Part shown: piece by piece, positions 1 through 5,676 of the stretch
How the letters are laid out: each line of letters opens with the position of its first letter
Position numbering within the stretch: position 1 is the first letter of the stretch
Assembly (NCBI GenBank): GCA_035720945.1
Contig: DASTNK010000048.1
Coordinates: 1 to 6,241, forward strand
Length of the DNA stretch: 6,241 bases
Direction of reading: 5' to 3'
Origin: SCQX01 sp035720945
GTDB taxonomy: Bacteria > Pseudomonadota > Gammaproteobacteria > Burkholderiales > Burkholderiaceae_B
Program-made: the position numbers and the translations under genes
Notes under the pieces: generated by a model
What the model was told of the DNA's origin: nothing
What the model saw: the letters and a program-made list of their open reading frames with translations, nothing else
The model's database searches: none

Positions 1-85
1 GGCTCGGGTGAGCGGCGTCGGCGCGCGCAAGCTCGATGCCTATGGTGCGCAGTTGCTGCGTTGTGTCGGCGCGGGCGGTGCGTGA
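1..85 (+). CDS. recQ: C-terminal end of a RecQ-type DNA helicase (HRDC domain), partial
   Basis: The frame starting at position 2 stays open to a TGA at 83-85 and gives 27 residues containing SGVGARKLDAYGAQLL. This matches the last helix-loop-helix of an HRDC domain; E. coli RecQ ends with a very similar GVGMRKLERFGKPF stretch shortly before its stop. HRDC domains lie at the C-terminus of RecQ family 3'-5' DNA helicases and help bind DNA substrates. The rest of the gene lies left of the window, so the helicase core is not seen. It converges on ruvB, with 60 nt between the two stops, and a hairpin with a short T run follows. Other HRDC proteins, such as RNase D or some UvrD/Rep-like helicases, could end the same way. 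The HRDC call is fairly safe; the recQ assignment is an inference from a short fragment. Confidence 0.6.
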   Translation, partial: ARVSGVGARKLDAYGAQLLRCVGAGGA

Positions 86-93
86 AAGCGGCT

Positions 94-127
94 GCGGTCG
101 ATCAGCGGGATCGCTCCGCGATTTTCT
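94..127 (+). terminator. Candidate intrinsic terminator after recQ
   Basis: GCGG (94-97) pairs with CCGC (116-119) and CGATC (99-103) pairs with GATCG (109-113), around a 5-nt loop. One small internal loop (T against CT) interrupts the stem. GATTTTCT follows directly, so the T tract is only four long. The hairpin begins 9 nt after the recQ-type stop and lies inside the 60-nt gap to the convergent ruvB stop. Read on the minus strand it could also slow transcription leaving ruvB, but there is no good T tract on that side. Termination is inferred from the fold only. Confidence 0.45.
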
Positions 128-145
128 CGGGCCTCCCGGGGCTGT

Positions 146-1210
146 TCATTCGAATAGATCGGGTGTGGCAGGTGCCGCTGGCGGCGTGAGCCCGAGGTGG
201 CGCCAGGTGGACTGGGTGGCGATGCGGCCGCGCGCGGTGCGCTGCAGGTAGCCGTTCTGGATGAGGTACGGTTCGATGACATCTTCGATGGTGTCGCGTT
301 CTTCGCCGATGGCGGCGGCCAGGCTGTCGACCCCCACCGGGCCGCCGTCGAATTTGTGGACGATGGCATCGAGCAGCTTGCGGTCCATGAGATCCAGCCC
401 CTGCGGGTCGACTTCCAGCATGGACAATGCGGCGTTGGCGATGCGGGCGTCGATGCGGCCATTGGCCTTGACCTCGGCGTAGTCCCGCACGCGTCGCAGC
501 AGGCGGTTGGCGATACGCGGTGTGCCGCGGGCGCGCCGCGCGATTTCATGGGCGCCTTCGGCGGTGGTGTCGGCGTTGAGCAAATGGGCGCTGCGCGTGA
601 CGATGCGCGCGAGGTCTGTTGTGTTGTAGAACTCGAGTCGGGCGACGATGCCGAAGCGGTCACGCAAAGGGTTGGTCAACATGCCGGCCCGCGTGGTGGC
701 GCCGACCAGGGTGAAGGGCTGCAGGTCGATCTTGACGCTGCGCGCCGACGGGCCTTCACCGATGAGGATATCGATCTGGTAGTCTTCCAGCGCGGGGTAG
801 AGGATTTCTTCGACGACCGGTGACAACCGGTGTATTTCGTCAATGAAGAGAACGTCGTTTTTTTCGAGATTGGTCAGCAGCGCGGCGAGGTCGCCGGCGC
901 GTTCCAGCACGGGGCCCGACGTTTGGCGCAATTGCACGCCCATTTCGTGGGCGACGATGTGGGCCAGGGTGGTCTTGCCCAGCCCCGGAGGGCCGAAGAG
1001 CAGGACGTGATCCAGGCTTTCCTGGCGGTTGCGGGCCGCCGAGATGAAGATTTCCAATTGTTCGCGCACACGGTCTTGCCCGACGTAGTCGCCAAAAGCC
1101 CGGGGGCGCAGCGCCCGTTCGATGGACTCTTCGTTGGGCGAGGCGGCTTGGGGGGCGACGATCCGTTCCGGGGCGGCGGCGCCTGAAAGCGAATCGGAAT
1201 GTATGGCCAT
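146..1210 (-). CDS. ruvB: Holliday junction branch migration ATPase RuvB
   Basis: RuvB is the AAA+ motor of the RuvAB complex. Hexamers flank RuvA on a Holliday junction and pull DNA through it using ATP. The 354-residue product is complete. It shows Walker A GPPGLGKT (73-80), Walker B FIDEIH (122-127), sensor 1 GATTRAG (170-176), the PLRDRFG segment with the arginine finger (181-187), a sensor 2 segment RGTPRIANRLLRR (about 228-240) and a C-terminal winged helix with GEERDTIEDVIEPYLIQ (302-318). The N-terminus is about 11 residues longer than in E. coli before Walker A, and the tail TPPAAPATPDLFE is also slightly extended. The ATG at 1208-1210 is the only sensible start, though no clear Shine-Dalgarno sequence precedes it. 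The gene is separated from ruvA by 224 nt containing an SOS box, so it probably has its own damage-inducible promoter. It converges with the recQ-type gene. Confidence 0.98.
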   Translation of the reverse strand: MAIHSDSLSGAAAPERIVAPQAASPNEESIERALRPRAFGDYVGQDRVREQLEIFISAARNRQESLDHVLLFGPPGLGKTTLAHIVAHEMGVQLRQTSGPVLERAGDLAALLTNLEKNDVLFIDEIHRLSPVVEEILYPALEDYQIDILIGEGPSARSVKIDLQPFTLVGATTRAGMLTNPLRDRFGIVARLEFYNTTDLARIVTRSAHLLNADTTAEGAHEIARRARGTPRIANRLLRRVRDYAEVKANGRIDARIANAALSMLEVDPQGLDLMDRKLLDAIVHKFDGGPVGVDSLAAAIGEERDTIEDVIEPYLIQNGYLQRTARGRIATQSTWRHLGLTPPAAPATPDLFE

Positions 1211-1241
1211 GGCGGGAATGATGTCTGGTGGAATTGCCGGG

Positions 1242-1247
1242 ATTTTA
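1242..1247 (-). promoter_or_regulatory. TAAAAT -10-like element in the ruvB leader
   Basis: TAAAAT on the minus strand differs from TATAAT at one base and lies 31 nt before the ruvB start codon. It sits in GGTAAAATCCCGGCA, nearly the same string found just before dusB. No convincing -35 hexamer lies 16-18 nt upstream (ATCGGT at 17 nt). It could be a second, constitutive ruvB promoter or chance. Confidence 0.22.
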
Positions 1248-1248
1248 C

Positions 1249-1280
1249 CGTTCAGTGGTGGGACACCGATGCGTTCAGTG
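1249..1280 (-). repeat. Nine-base direct repeat CACTGAACG in the ruvB leader
   Basis: On the minus strand CACTGAACG occurs twice, at 1272-1280 and 1249-1257, with 14 nt between the copies (period 23). Both lie between the SOS promoter and the ruvB start, so they would be in the transcribed leader. No function is known to me. Spacing near two helical turns would suit a protein binding side by side, but this is speculation. Confidence 0.4.
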
Positions 1281-1299
1281 CTTGAGTGGACTGCTCAAG
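1281..1299 (-). other. Perfect 6-bp hairpin in the ruvB leader
   Basis: CTTGAG at one end pairs with CTCAAG at the other around a 7-nt loop. It lies about 70 nt before the ruvB start and some 40 nt after the SOS box in the direction of transcription. No T tract follows, so it is not an intrinsic terminator. It may shape the leader RNA or be incidental. Confidence 0.35.
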
Positions 1300-1339
1300 G
1301 CCGGCGCCTGACTCCGCCCGGCTCGTTCCAGTATTTTCA

Positions 1340-1355
1340 CTGTATATGATAACAG
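1340..1355. promoter_or_regulatory. LexA-binding SOS box controlling ruvB
   Basis: The sequence CTGTATATGATAACAG fits the proteobacterial LexA consensus CTGT-N8-ACAG exactly, with an AT-rich spacer. The dyad extends by two more bases each side (CACTGT at 1338-1343 and ACAGTG at 1352-1357), giving six paired bases per half site. It lies in the ruvA-ruvB gap about 130 nt before the ruvB start and overlaps an extended -10 element directed at ruvB, so bound LexA would block that promoter. Repression of ruvAB by LexA is established in E. coli; here the site lies downstream of ruvA, so only ruvB would be under it. The match is seen directly; binding is inferred. Confidence 0.85.
1346..1354 (-). promoter_or_regulatory. 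Extended -10 promoter element for ruvB inside the SOS box
   Basis: On the minus strand the bases read TGTTATCAT, that is TGn followed by TATCAT, one mismatch from TATAAT. The upstream -35 region is poor: TTGGGT lies 20 nt away and nothing better is at 17. An extended -10 often makes up for a weak -35. Transcription would start near 1339 and leave a leader of roughly 130 nt. Its full overlap with the LexA box supports a repressible promoter. Confidence 0.45.
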
Positions 1356-1434
1356 TGTTTGTGTCTCGCGCACCCAACGGTACCGTGGTAATGTCGGCGC
1401 CGCGTCTTGCAACGGTTCGCACATGCCCGCCCGT

Positions 1435-2007
1435 TCACTTGGCCAGCGATTTCAGGCTCAACCGTATGCCTTCCGCCACGTCCACGTCCTGCGGCAGGTT
1501 TTTCAGCGCCGCCTGGGATTCGCTGCTGGAATAACCCAGCGACAGCAAGGCGTTCAGAATGTCGTCGCGCCCCGACGATGGCGCGTCGGTGTGCCGTCCC
1601 ATGTCGGCGCCGAACTTGCCGCGTAGTTCCAGCAGCAAACGCTCGGCCGTTTTCTTGCCTATGCCGGGCACACGTGTGAGGCGTCCTGTTTCCTGTTGGG
1701 TGACGGCGCTCGCCAGTTCATCCACAGTCATGCCCGACAAGAGCGCGAGGGCCGTTCTGGCGCCAATGCCTGTGACCTTGATCAGCGCGCGGAATGCCGA
1801 GCGCTGGCCGGCCGTGGAGAAGCCGAACAGCGTGTGCGCATCCTCCCGCACGAGCAGATGCGTGAACAGTGTCACCTGCGCGCCCGCTTCGGGCAAGTCA
1901 TACAGCGTGCTCATGGGCACGTCGATTTCGTAGCCAACGCCCGCCACATCCACGCAGACCATGGGGGGCGACTTTTCCAGCAGAGTGCCGCGAATTCGTC
2001 CGATCAT
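1435..2007 (-). CDS. ruvA: Holliday junction DNA-binding protein RuvA
   Basis: RuvA forms tetramers that hold the Holliday junction in an open square form and load the RuvB motor. The 190-residue protein has the usual three-part layout. An N-terminal OB-fold starts MIGRIRGTLLEK (about 1-62). Two helix-hairpin-helix motifs, VTGIGARTA (78-86) and VPGIGKKTA (113-121), bind the DNA backbone. After a flexible linker (about 131-147), a C-terminal three-helix domain (about 148-190) contacts RuvB. Length is close to that of E. coli RuvA (about 200). The ATG at 2005-2007 is preceded by AGGA about 10 nt upstream, the only Shine-Dalgarno-like sequence among the minus-strand genes whose starts are visible. 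It follows ruvC by 69 nt with no terminator, so ruvC and ruvA are probably cotranscribed. The next gene, ruvB, is 224 nt away behind an SOS promoter. Confidence 0.98.
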   Translation of the reverse strand: MIGRIRGTLLEKSPPMVCVDVAGVGYEIDVPMSTLYDLPEAGAQVTLFTHLLVREDAHTLFGFSTAGQRSAFRALIKVTGIGARTALALLSGMTVDELASAVTQQETGRLTRVPGIGKKTAERLLLELRGKFGADMGRHTDAPSSGRDDILNALLSLGYSSSESQAALKNLPQDVDVAEGIRLSLKSLAK

Positions 2008-2076
2008 CGGGAAAACATCCTGTTCAGAAATGGATTAGGGTCGGATCATATTGGAACAGACAGCAGTCACGAACGG

Positions 2077-2625
2077 TCAACCAATGAGACGGCCGCCGCG
2101 CAGGCGACCGCCGCCACGCCTGGCCGGCAGGCCGGCGGCCGTTTGCAGGCGCTGGGCCAGCGGCCCGATATGGGCATGACAAATGGCGCAGGCCAGGGCG
2201 TCGGCCGAATCCGCGGCGGGGGTGCCGTTCAGAGTCAGCAAGCGCTTGACCATCTCCTGCACCTGCGTCTTGTCTGCATGACCATTGCCCACGACCGCCT
2301 TTTTGATCTGCAGGGCCGTGTATTCGTGCACGGGCAGATCGCTGTCGGCCAGCCCGCACAGCGCCGCGCCACGGGCCTGGCCCAGCAGCAGCGTCGATGC
2401 GGGATTGGTGTTGACGAACACCTTCTCTATGGCTGACACGTCCGGGTGCGTGTCGGCCACGATTTCCCGCACGTTGTCGAGAATGACCTTCAGGCGTTGC
2501 GCCAGCGACTGATCCGCCGGCACGGCGATGGTGCCGCTGGCGACATATTGCAAGTGCGCACCCTGGCAGTCTATGACGCCGAACCCGGTCCGTCGCAGGC
2601 CGGGGTCTATGCCGAGGATACGCAT
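2077..2625 (-). CDS. ruvC: Holliday junction resolvase RuvC
   Basis: RuvC is the endonuclease that nicks two opposed strands of a Holliday junction held by RuvAB. The 182-residue product begins MRILGIDPG and carries the four metal-binding acidic residues of the RNase H-like fold: D7, E67 (in AIEKVF), D139 and D142 (in AADSADALA). These match D7, E66, D138 and D141 of E. coli. A KKAVVGNGHADKTQVQ segment (108-123) is typical. The C-terminal tail (from about 169) is rich in Arg and Gly (ARRGGGRLRGGRLIG), slightly longer than in E. coli and probably basic and disordered. The frame stays open far upstream through purH, but the family N-terminus and the purH stop at 2661 fix the start at the ATG ending at 2625. 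No strong Shine-Dalgarno is seen. It lies 35 nt after purH, so it is probably in the same transcript. Confidence 0.98.
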   Translation of the reverse strand: MRILGIDPGLRRTGFGVIDCQGAHLQYVASGTIAVPADQSLAQRLKVILDNVREIVADTHPDVSAIEKVFVNTNPASTLLLGQARGAALCGLADSDLPVHEYTALQIKKAVVGNGHADKTQVQEMVKRLLTLNGTPAADSADALACAICHAHIGPLAQRLQTAAGLPARRGGGRLRGGRLIG

Positions 2626-2660
2626 TGGCTGGGACTTGTCCGTTCTGAAAGTCGCGTGGA

Positions 2661-4253
2661 TCAGTGGCGGAAGTGCCGGGCGCCGGTCAGCACCATGGCC
2701 ACGCCGCGCTCGTCGGCGGCGGCGATGACTTCGTCGTCGCGCACACTGCCACCGGGCTGGATGACGCATGTGGCGCCAGCGTCGGCGATGACGTCCAGGC
2801 CGTCGCGGAATGGGAAGAAGGCGTCGGACGCCGCCGCCGATCCGGCCAGACTGAGGCCGGCGTTGGCCGCCTTGATCGAAGCGATGCGCGCCGAATCGAC
2901 CCGGCTCATCTGGCCAGCGCCCACGCCGAGCGTCATGCCGTTGCCGGCGAACACGATGGCGTTGGATTTGACGTATTTCGCCACGCGCCATGCCAAGCGC
3001 AGGTCGTGCATCTGTTGCGCCGTGGGTGCCTTTTTCGTGACGATGCGGAACGCGCTTTCGGGGACGTGGTGGTCGTCGGGCGTCTGCACCAGCCAGCCGC
3101 CACCGACGCGCTTGACGTCGAACTCGTTGTGCGACTGGCCCGGGGGCACGCTCAGGACGCGAACGTTCTTCTTGGCGGTAAGCAACGCCAGGGCCTCGGG
3201 CGTGTAGCCGGGTGCCAGCAGGACTTCCAGGAATTGGCTGGTCACGGCCTCGGCGGTGTCCGCGTCCACCAGGCGGTTGAAGGCGATGATTCCGCCGAAT
3301 GCCGAGGTGGGATCGGTTTTCAGGGCTTGGCGATAGGCCTGTTCCGGTGATTCGGCCAGGGCCACGCCGCACGGATTGGCGTGTTTGACGATGACGCAGG
3401 CGCAGGTGTCGAAGCTGCGCGCGCACTCCCAGGCGGCATCGGCATCGGCGATGTTGTTGTATGACAGTTCTTTGCCCTGGATCTGTTCGAAGCCGGCGAG
3501 CAGGCCCGTGCGCACGGGCAGATCCTGATAGAACGCCGCGTGCTGGTGCGGGTTCTCGCCATAGCGCAACGCCTGGCGCTGATGCACCTGCAGAGTGAGT
3601 GTGCGTGGCCATGCGTTGCGTTGCGGTGTCTGCCCGGGCCGCGGCTCGGCCTCGGCCAGGCTGGTGAGGTAGGCGGCGATCGCACCGTCGTAGGCTGCTG
3701 TATGCGCGTAGACCTTGCTTGCCAATTCCAGCCGCAGGCCATAGCCGGGGCCCTTGCCTGGGCCGTCCATGTCGGCCAGCACGCGTTCATAATCGCCGGG
3801 GTCGATCACCACCGTGACGCCGCCCTCGGCCGAACCATGGTTCTTCGCCGCGGAGCGCAGCATGGCCGGCCCGCCGATATCGATGTTCTCGATGGCATCG
3901 GCCAGGGTGCATCCGGGCCGCGCGATGGTCTCACGGAACGGGTAGAGATTGACCACCAGCAGATCGATAAGCTCTATGCCTTGCTCGCGCACGGTATCCA
4001 TGTGCGCCTGGCTGTCGCGGCGGGCCAGCAGCGCGCCATGGATCTTGGGGTGCAGGGTCTTGACCCGTCCGTCGAGTATTTCCGGCGAGCCGGTATGGGC
4101 GGCGACCTCGGTGACGTCGAGGCCAGCCTCGGCCAGCAGGCGCGCGGTGCCTCCCGTGGAAAGCAGGCGCACGCCACGCGTCGCCAGAGCCTTGGCGAAG
4201 TCGACGATGCCGGTCTTGTCGGAAACGGAGAGTAGGGCGGTTTTGATGGTCAT
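2661..4253 (-). CDS. purH: Bifunctional AICAR transformylase / IMP cyclohydrolase PurH
   Basis: PurH catalyses the last two steps of de novo purine synthesis in the cytoplasm: formylation of AICAR with 10-formyl-tetrahydrofolate, then ring closure to IMP. The 530-residue product has the normal full length. The N-terminal IMP cyclohydrolase domain shows LLSVSDKTG (7-15), LSTGGTARLL (31-40) and GRVKTLHPKIHG (62-73). The C-terminal transformylase domain shows RYGENPHQ (230-237), the catalytic Lys-His pair in VKHANPCG (289-296), TSAFGG (316-321), VKSNAIVFA (428-436), SDAFFPF (476-482), QPGGS (499-503) and the terminal TGARHFRH (523-530). The start at the ATG ending at 4253 gives the expected MTIKTALLSVSDK. 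It follows fis by 26 nt and precedes ruvC by 35 nt, in the fis-purH-ruvC order I recall for Burkholderiales. No purine riboswitch or operator was recognised. Confidence 0.98.
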   Translation of the reverse strand: MTIKTALLSVSDKTGIVDFAKALATRGVRLLSTGGTARLLAEAGLDVTEVAAHTGSPEILDGRVKTLHPKIHGALLARRDSQAHMDTVREQGIELIDLLVVNLYPFRETIARPGCTLADAIENIDIGGPAMLRSAAKNHGSAEGGVTVVIDPGDYERVLADMDGPGKGPGYGLRLELASKVYAHTAAYDGAIAAYLTSLAEAEPRPGQTPQRNAWPRTLTLQVHQRQALRYGENPHQHAAFYQDLPVRTGLLAGFEQIQGKELSYNNIADADAAWECARSFDTCACVIVKHANPCGVALAESPEQAYRQALKTDPTSAFGGIIAFNRLVDADTAEAVTSQFLEVLLAPGYTPEALALLTAKKNVRVLSVPPGQSHNEFDVKRVGGGWLVQTPDDHHVPESAFRIVTKKAPTAQQMHDLRLAWRVAKYVKSNAIVFAGNGMTLGVGAGQMSRVDSARIASIKAANAGLSLAGSAAASDAFFPFRDGLDVIADAGATCVIQPGGSVRDDEVIAAADERGVAMVLTGARHFRH

Positions 4254-4279
4254 GGGAAACGAGGGTCAGAGAGGGAATT

Positions 4280-4519
4280 TCAGGGTTGCAGATCGTGCGC
4301 GATCAGTTTCTTCCGCAGCGTGCTGCGGGTGATGCCGAGCATTTCGGCCGCCTTGGACTGGTTGCCGCCGGATTTTTCCAGGGCGACCTGGAGAACCGGG
4401 CGCTCGACGCAATGAAACACCATGCCCAGGATGTCGTGCGGCGGGGCGTCGCCCAGATCGGCGAAATAGCGTTCCAGACTGTCCCGGACGGGTTGTTCAA
4501 GGGGATTGTTATGGCTCAT
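4280..4519 (-). CDS. fis: Fis family nucleoid-associated regulator
   Basis: Fis is a small homodimeric DNA-bending protein that acts on chromosome structure, rRNA promoters and site-specific recombination. The 79-residue product aligns with residues of about 26-98 of E. coli Fis. A helical dimer core (about 8-48) includes PVRDSLERYFADLG, and a C-terminal helix-turn-helix (about 51-72) includes GNQSKAAEMLGITRSTLRKKL without its first Gly. The N-terminal beta-hairpin arm that E. coli Fis uses to activate invertases is missing, as I recall being usual in betaproteobacteria. The same helix-turn-helix occurs at the end of NtrC-type regulators, but the length and the dusB neighbour argue for stand-alone Fis. 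dusB-fis is the operon order in E. coli too. The gene lies 74 nt after dusB in an AT-richer gap and has no clear Shine-Dalgarno. Confidence 0.95.
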   Translation of the reverse strand: MSHNNPLEQPVRDSLERYFADLGDAPPHDILGMVFHCVERPVLQVALEKSGGNQSKAAEMLGITRSTLRKKLIAHDLQP

Positions 4520-4593
4520 GGCGGATAAGGAAATAAATCGAATTGAGTTGTTGGTATTGATATCGTTGGTGTTTTGCGGCGCAATGGGGCGAA
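4520..4593 (-). other. AT-richer dusB-fis spacer, possible weak fis promoter
   Basis: This 74-nt gap is clearly richer in A and T than the flanking genes. On the minus strand TTGCGC, a 16-nt spacer and TATCAA make a weak sigma-70-like pair (3 of 6 and 4 of 6 matches). I could not find a Fis-binding site that fits the consensus well. It may hold an internal fis promoter, but nothing in it is decisive, and no terminator is visible. Confidence 0.2.
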
Positions 4594-5613
4594 TCAGGCA
4601 GCCAGCGCCTGATCGGCTCTGGCTGGAAGCGGCTGACCCGCAGGCTGGTTGCTGAACCAGCGCTCCAGCGCGCGTGTCTGTTCACACGTGCTGTCGATCA
4701 GGTTGATGCCGCGCACCAGAGTATCACCCCCTGGCACATCGGCCAGATACCAGCCAATGTGCTTGCGCGCCGATCGCACTCCGATGAATTCCCCGTAGAA
4801 CCGATAGTGGTCGTCCAGGTGTTCCAGCAGATGGTCGCGCAGTTCGCCGTAGGTGGGTGGATCGGCGTATGCACCCGTTTCCAGAAACTGAACGATCTCC
4901 CGGAATATCCAGGGTCGCCCCTGGGCGGCCCGGCCGACCATGATCGCATCGGCACCAGTGTAATCCAGCACGTAACGGGCCTTTTCGGGAGAGTCGATAT
5001 CGCCGTTGGCGACGACGGGAATACGCACGGCGCGCTTGACCGCCTTGATCGTGTCATATTCCGCCACGCCCTGATAGAGATCGCAGCGTGTGCGGCCATG
5101 CAGGAACAGGGCGGCGATACCGCTGTCCTCGGCCAGGCGGGCGATGCGTATCGCGTTGCGCGATTCGCGGTCCCAGCCGGTGCGGGTTTTCAGGGTGACC
5201 GGCACGCCGAGCGGCCGGCAGGCTTCGACCACGCTTTCCAGTATGCGGGCGACCAGGTCTTCGTCGCGCAGCAGGGCCGATCCGGCGGCCACGTTGCATA
5301 CTTTCTTGACCGGGCAGCCCATGTTGATGTCGATGATGCGCGCGCCGCGGCTGACGTTGAACGCGGCGGCCTCGGCCATCATGGCCGGGTCGGAGCCGGC
5401 TATCTGTACGGCGACGGGATCGATTTCGCCGTCATGGTTCAGGCGGCGGGATGTCTTGACGCTATCCCACAGCCGTGGATTGCTGGCGGCCATTTCCGAC
5501 ACGGCATAGCCCGCCCCCAGCTTCTTGCAGAGCTGCCGATAGGGGCGATCCGTGACACCCGCCATGGGGGCGACAAAGACGGGGTTGGGGAGGGACCAGG
5601 GACCAATGCGCAT
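4594..5613 (-). CDS. dusB: tRNA-dihydrouridine synthase DusB
   Basis: DusB is an FMN enzyme that reduces particular uridines in the tRNA D-loop to dihydrouridine using NADPH. The 339-residue product is complete and has the TIM barrel signatures: VFVAPMAGVTDRPYR (12-26), VQIAGSDP (69-76), the active-site segment DINMGCPVKKV with catalytic Cys100, LKTRTGW (141-147), FLHGRTR (170-176), VVANGDI (200-206) and IMVGRAAQGRPW (224-235), where the FMN phosphate binds. The C-terminal helical tRNA-binding domain contains RSARKHIGWYL (280-290). The DusB subgroup is chosen over DusA or DusC from these signatures, length near E. coli DusB (321) and the adjacent fis. Start is the ATG ending at 5613. A TAAAAT element only 7 nt upstream could give an almost leaderless mRNA, and no Shine-Dalgarno is seen. 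It probably heads the dusB-fis-purH-ruvCA unit. Confidence 0.97.
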   Translation of the reverse strand: MRIGPWSLPNPVFVAPMAGVTDRPYRQLCKKLGAGYAVSEMAASNPRLWDSVKTSRRLNHDGEIDPVAVQIAGSDPAMMAEAAAFNVSRGARIIDINMGCPVKKVCNVAAGSALLRDEDLVARILESVVEACRPLGVPVTLKTRTGWDRESRNAIRIARLAEDSGIAALFLHGRTRCDLYQGVAEYDTIKAVKRAVRIPVVANGDIDSPEKARYVLDYTGADAIMVGRAAQGRPWIFREIVQFLETGAYADPPTYGELRDHLLEHLDDHYRFYGEFIGVRSARKHIGWYLADVPGGDTLVRGINLIDSTCEQTRALERWFSNQPAGQPLPARADQALAA

Positions 5614-5620
5614 GCCGGGG

Positions 5621-5626
5621 ATTTTA
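5621..5626 (-). promoter_or_regulatory. TAAAAT -10-like element directly upstream of dusB
   Basis: TAAAAT on the minus strand is one mismatch from the consensus -10 and ends 7 nt before the dusB ATG. If used, transcription would start at or next to the start codon. No good -35 hexamer sits 16-18 nt upstream; TTGTTC is 22 nt away. The surrounding GGTTAAAATCCCCGGCA closely resembles the string before ruvB, which raises the chance that it matters. Confidence 0.3.
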
Positions 5627-5676
5627 ACCCTGTGCGTCGCGAGCCCGGGAACAAGGGGCTTTTGAACAAGTCACCG

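Noticed and set aside
128..138. CGGG/CCCG mini-hairpin next to the ruvB stop as a ruvB terminator
   Set aside because: The stem is 4 bp with a 3-nt loop and no T tract follows on the minus strand.
36..251. Plus-strand frame of 71 codons starting inside the recQ-type end
   Set aside because: It crosses the recQ-type stop and the ruvB end with a Cys/Arg-rich sequence and no support. The frame starting at position 2 carries the HRDC residues instead.
40..663. Minus-strand frame of 207 codons overlapping the ruvB end
   Set aside because: It lies inside ruvB in a different frame and is low-complexity Ser/Pro/Ala/Arg. It is a frame shadow.
1377..1386. ACGGTACCGT palindrome near the SOS box
   Set aside because: A 10-bp palindrome with no loop, no known binding consensus and low surprise in this sequence. 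It lies upstream of the promoter and nothing links it to a regulator.
2046..2051. TATGAT -10-like hexamer in the ruvC-ruvA gap as a ruvA promoter
   Set aside because: The -35 position holds TTCGTG (2 of 6 matches), and the better TTGACC is 24 nt away, too far. No LexA site is near. It is too weak to annotate.
2626..3612. Upstream extension of the ruvC frame to 511 codons
   Set aside because: The added part overlaps purH in another frame, is dominated by Arg, Gly and Pro, and has no domain. RuvC begins at MRILGIDPG as in its family.
5641..5664. AGCCC/GGGCT stem followed by TTTT on the plus strand, resembling a terminator
   Set aside because: The T run lies on the plus strand, where no gene precedes it, and the stem is only 5 bp with a 9-nt loop. 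On the strand that carries the genes it has A residues in front and none of the required T residues after.
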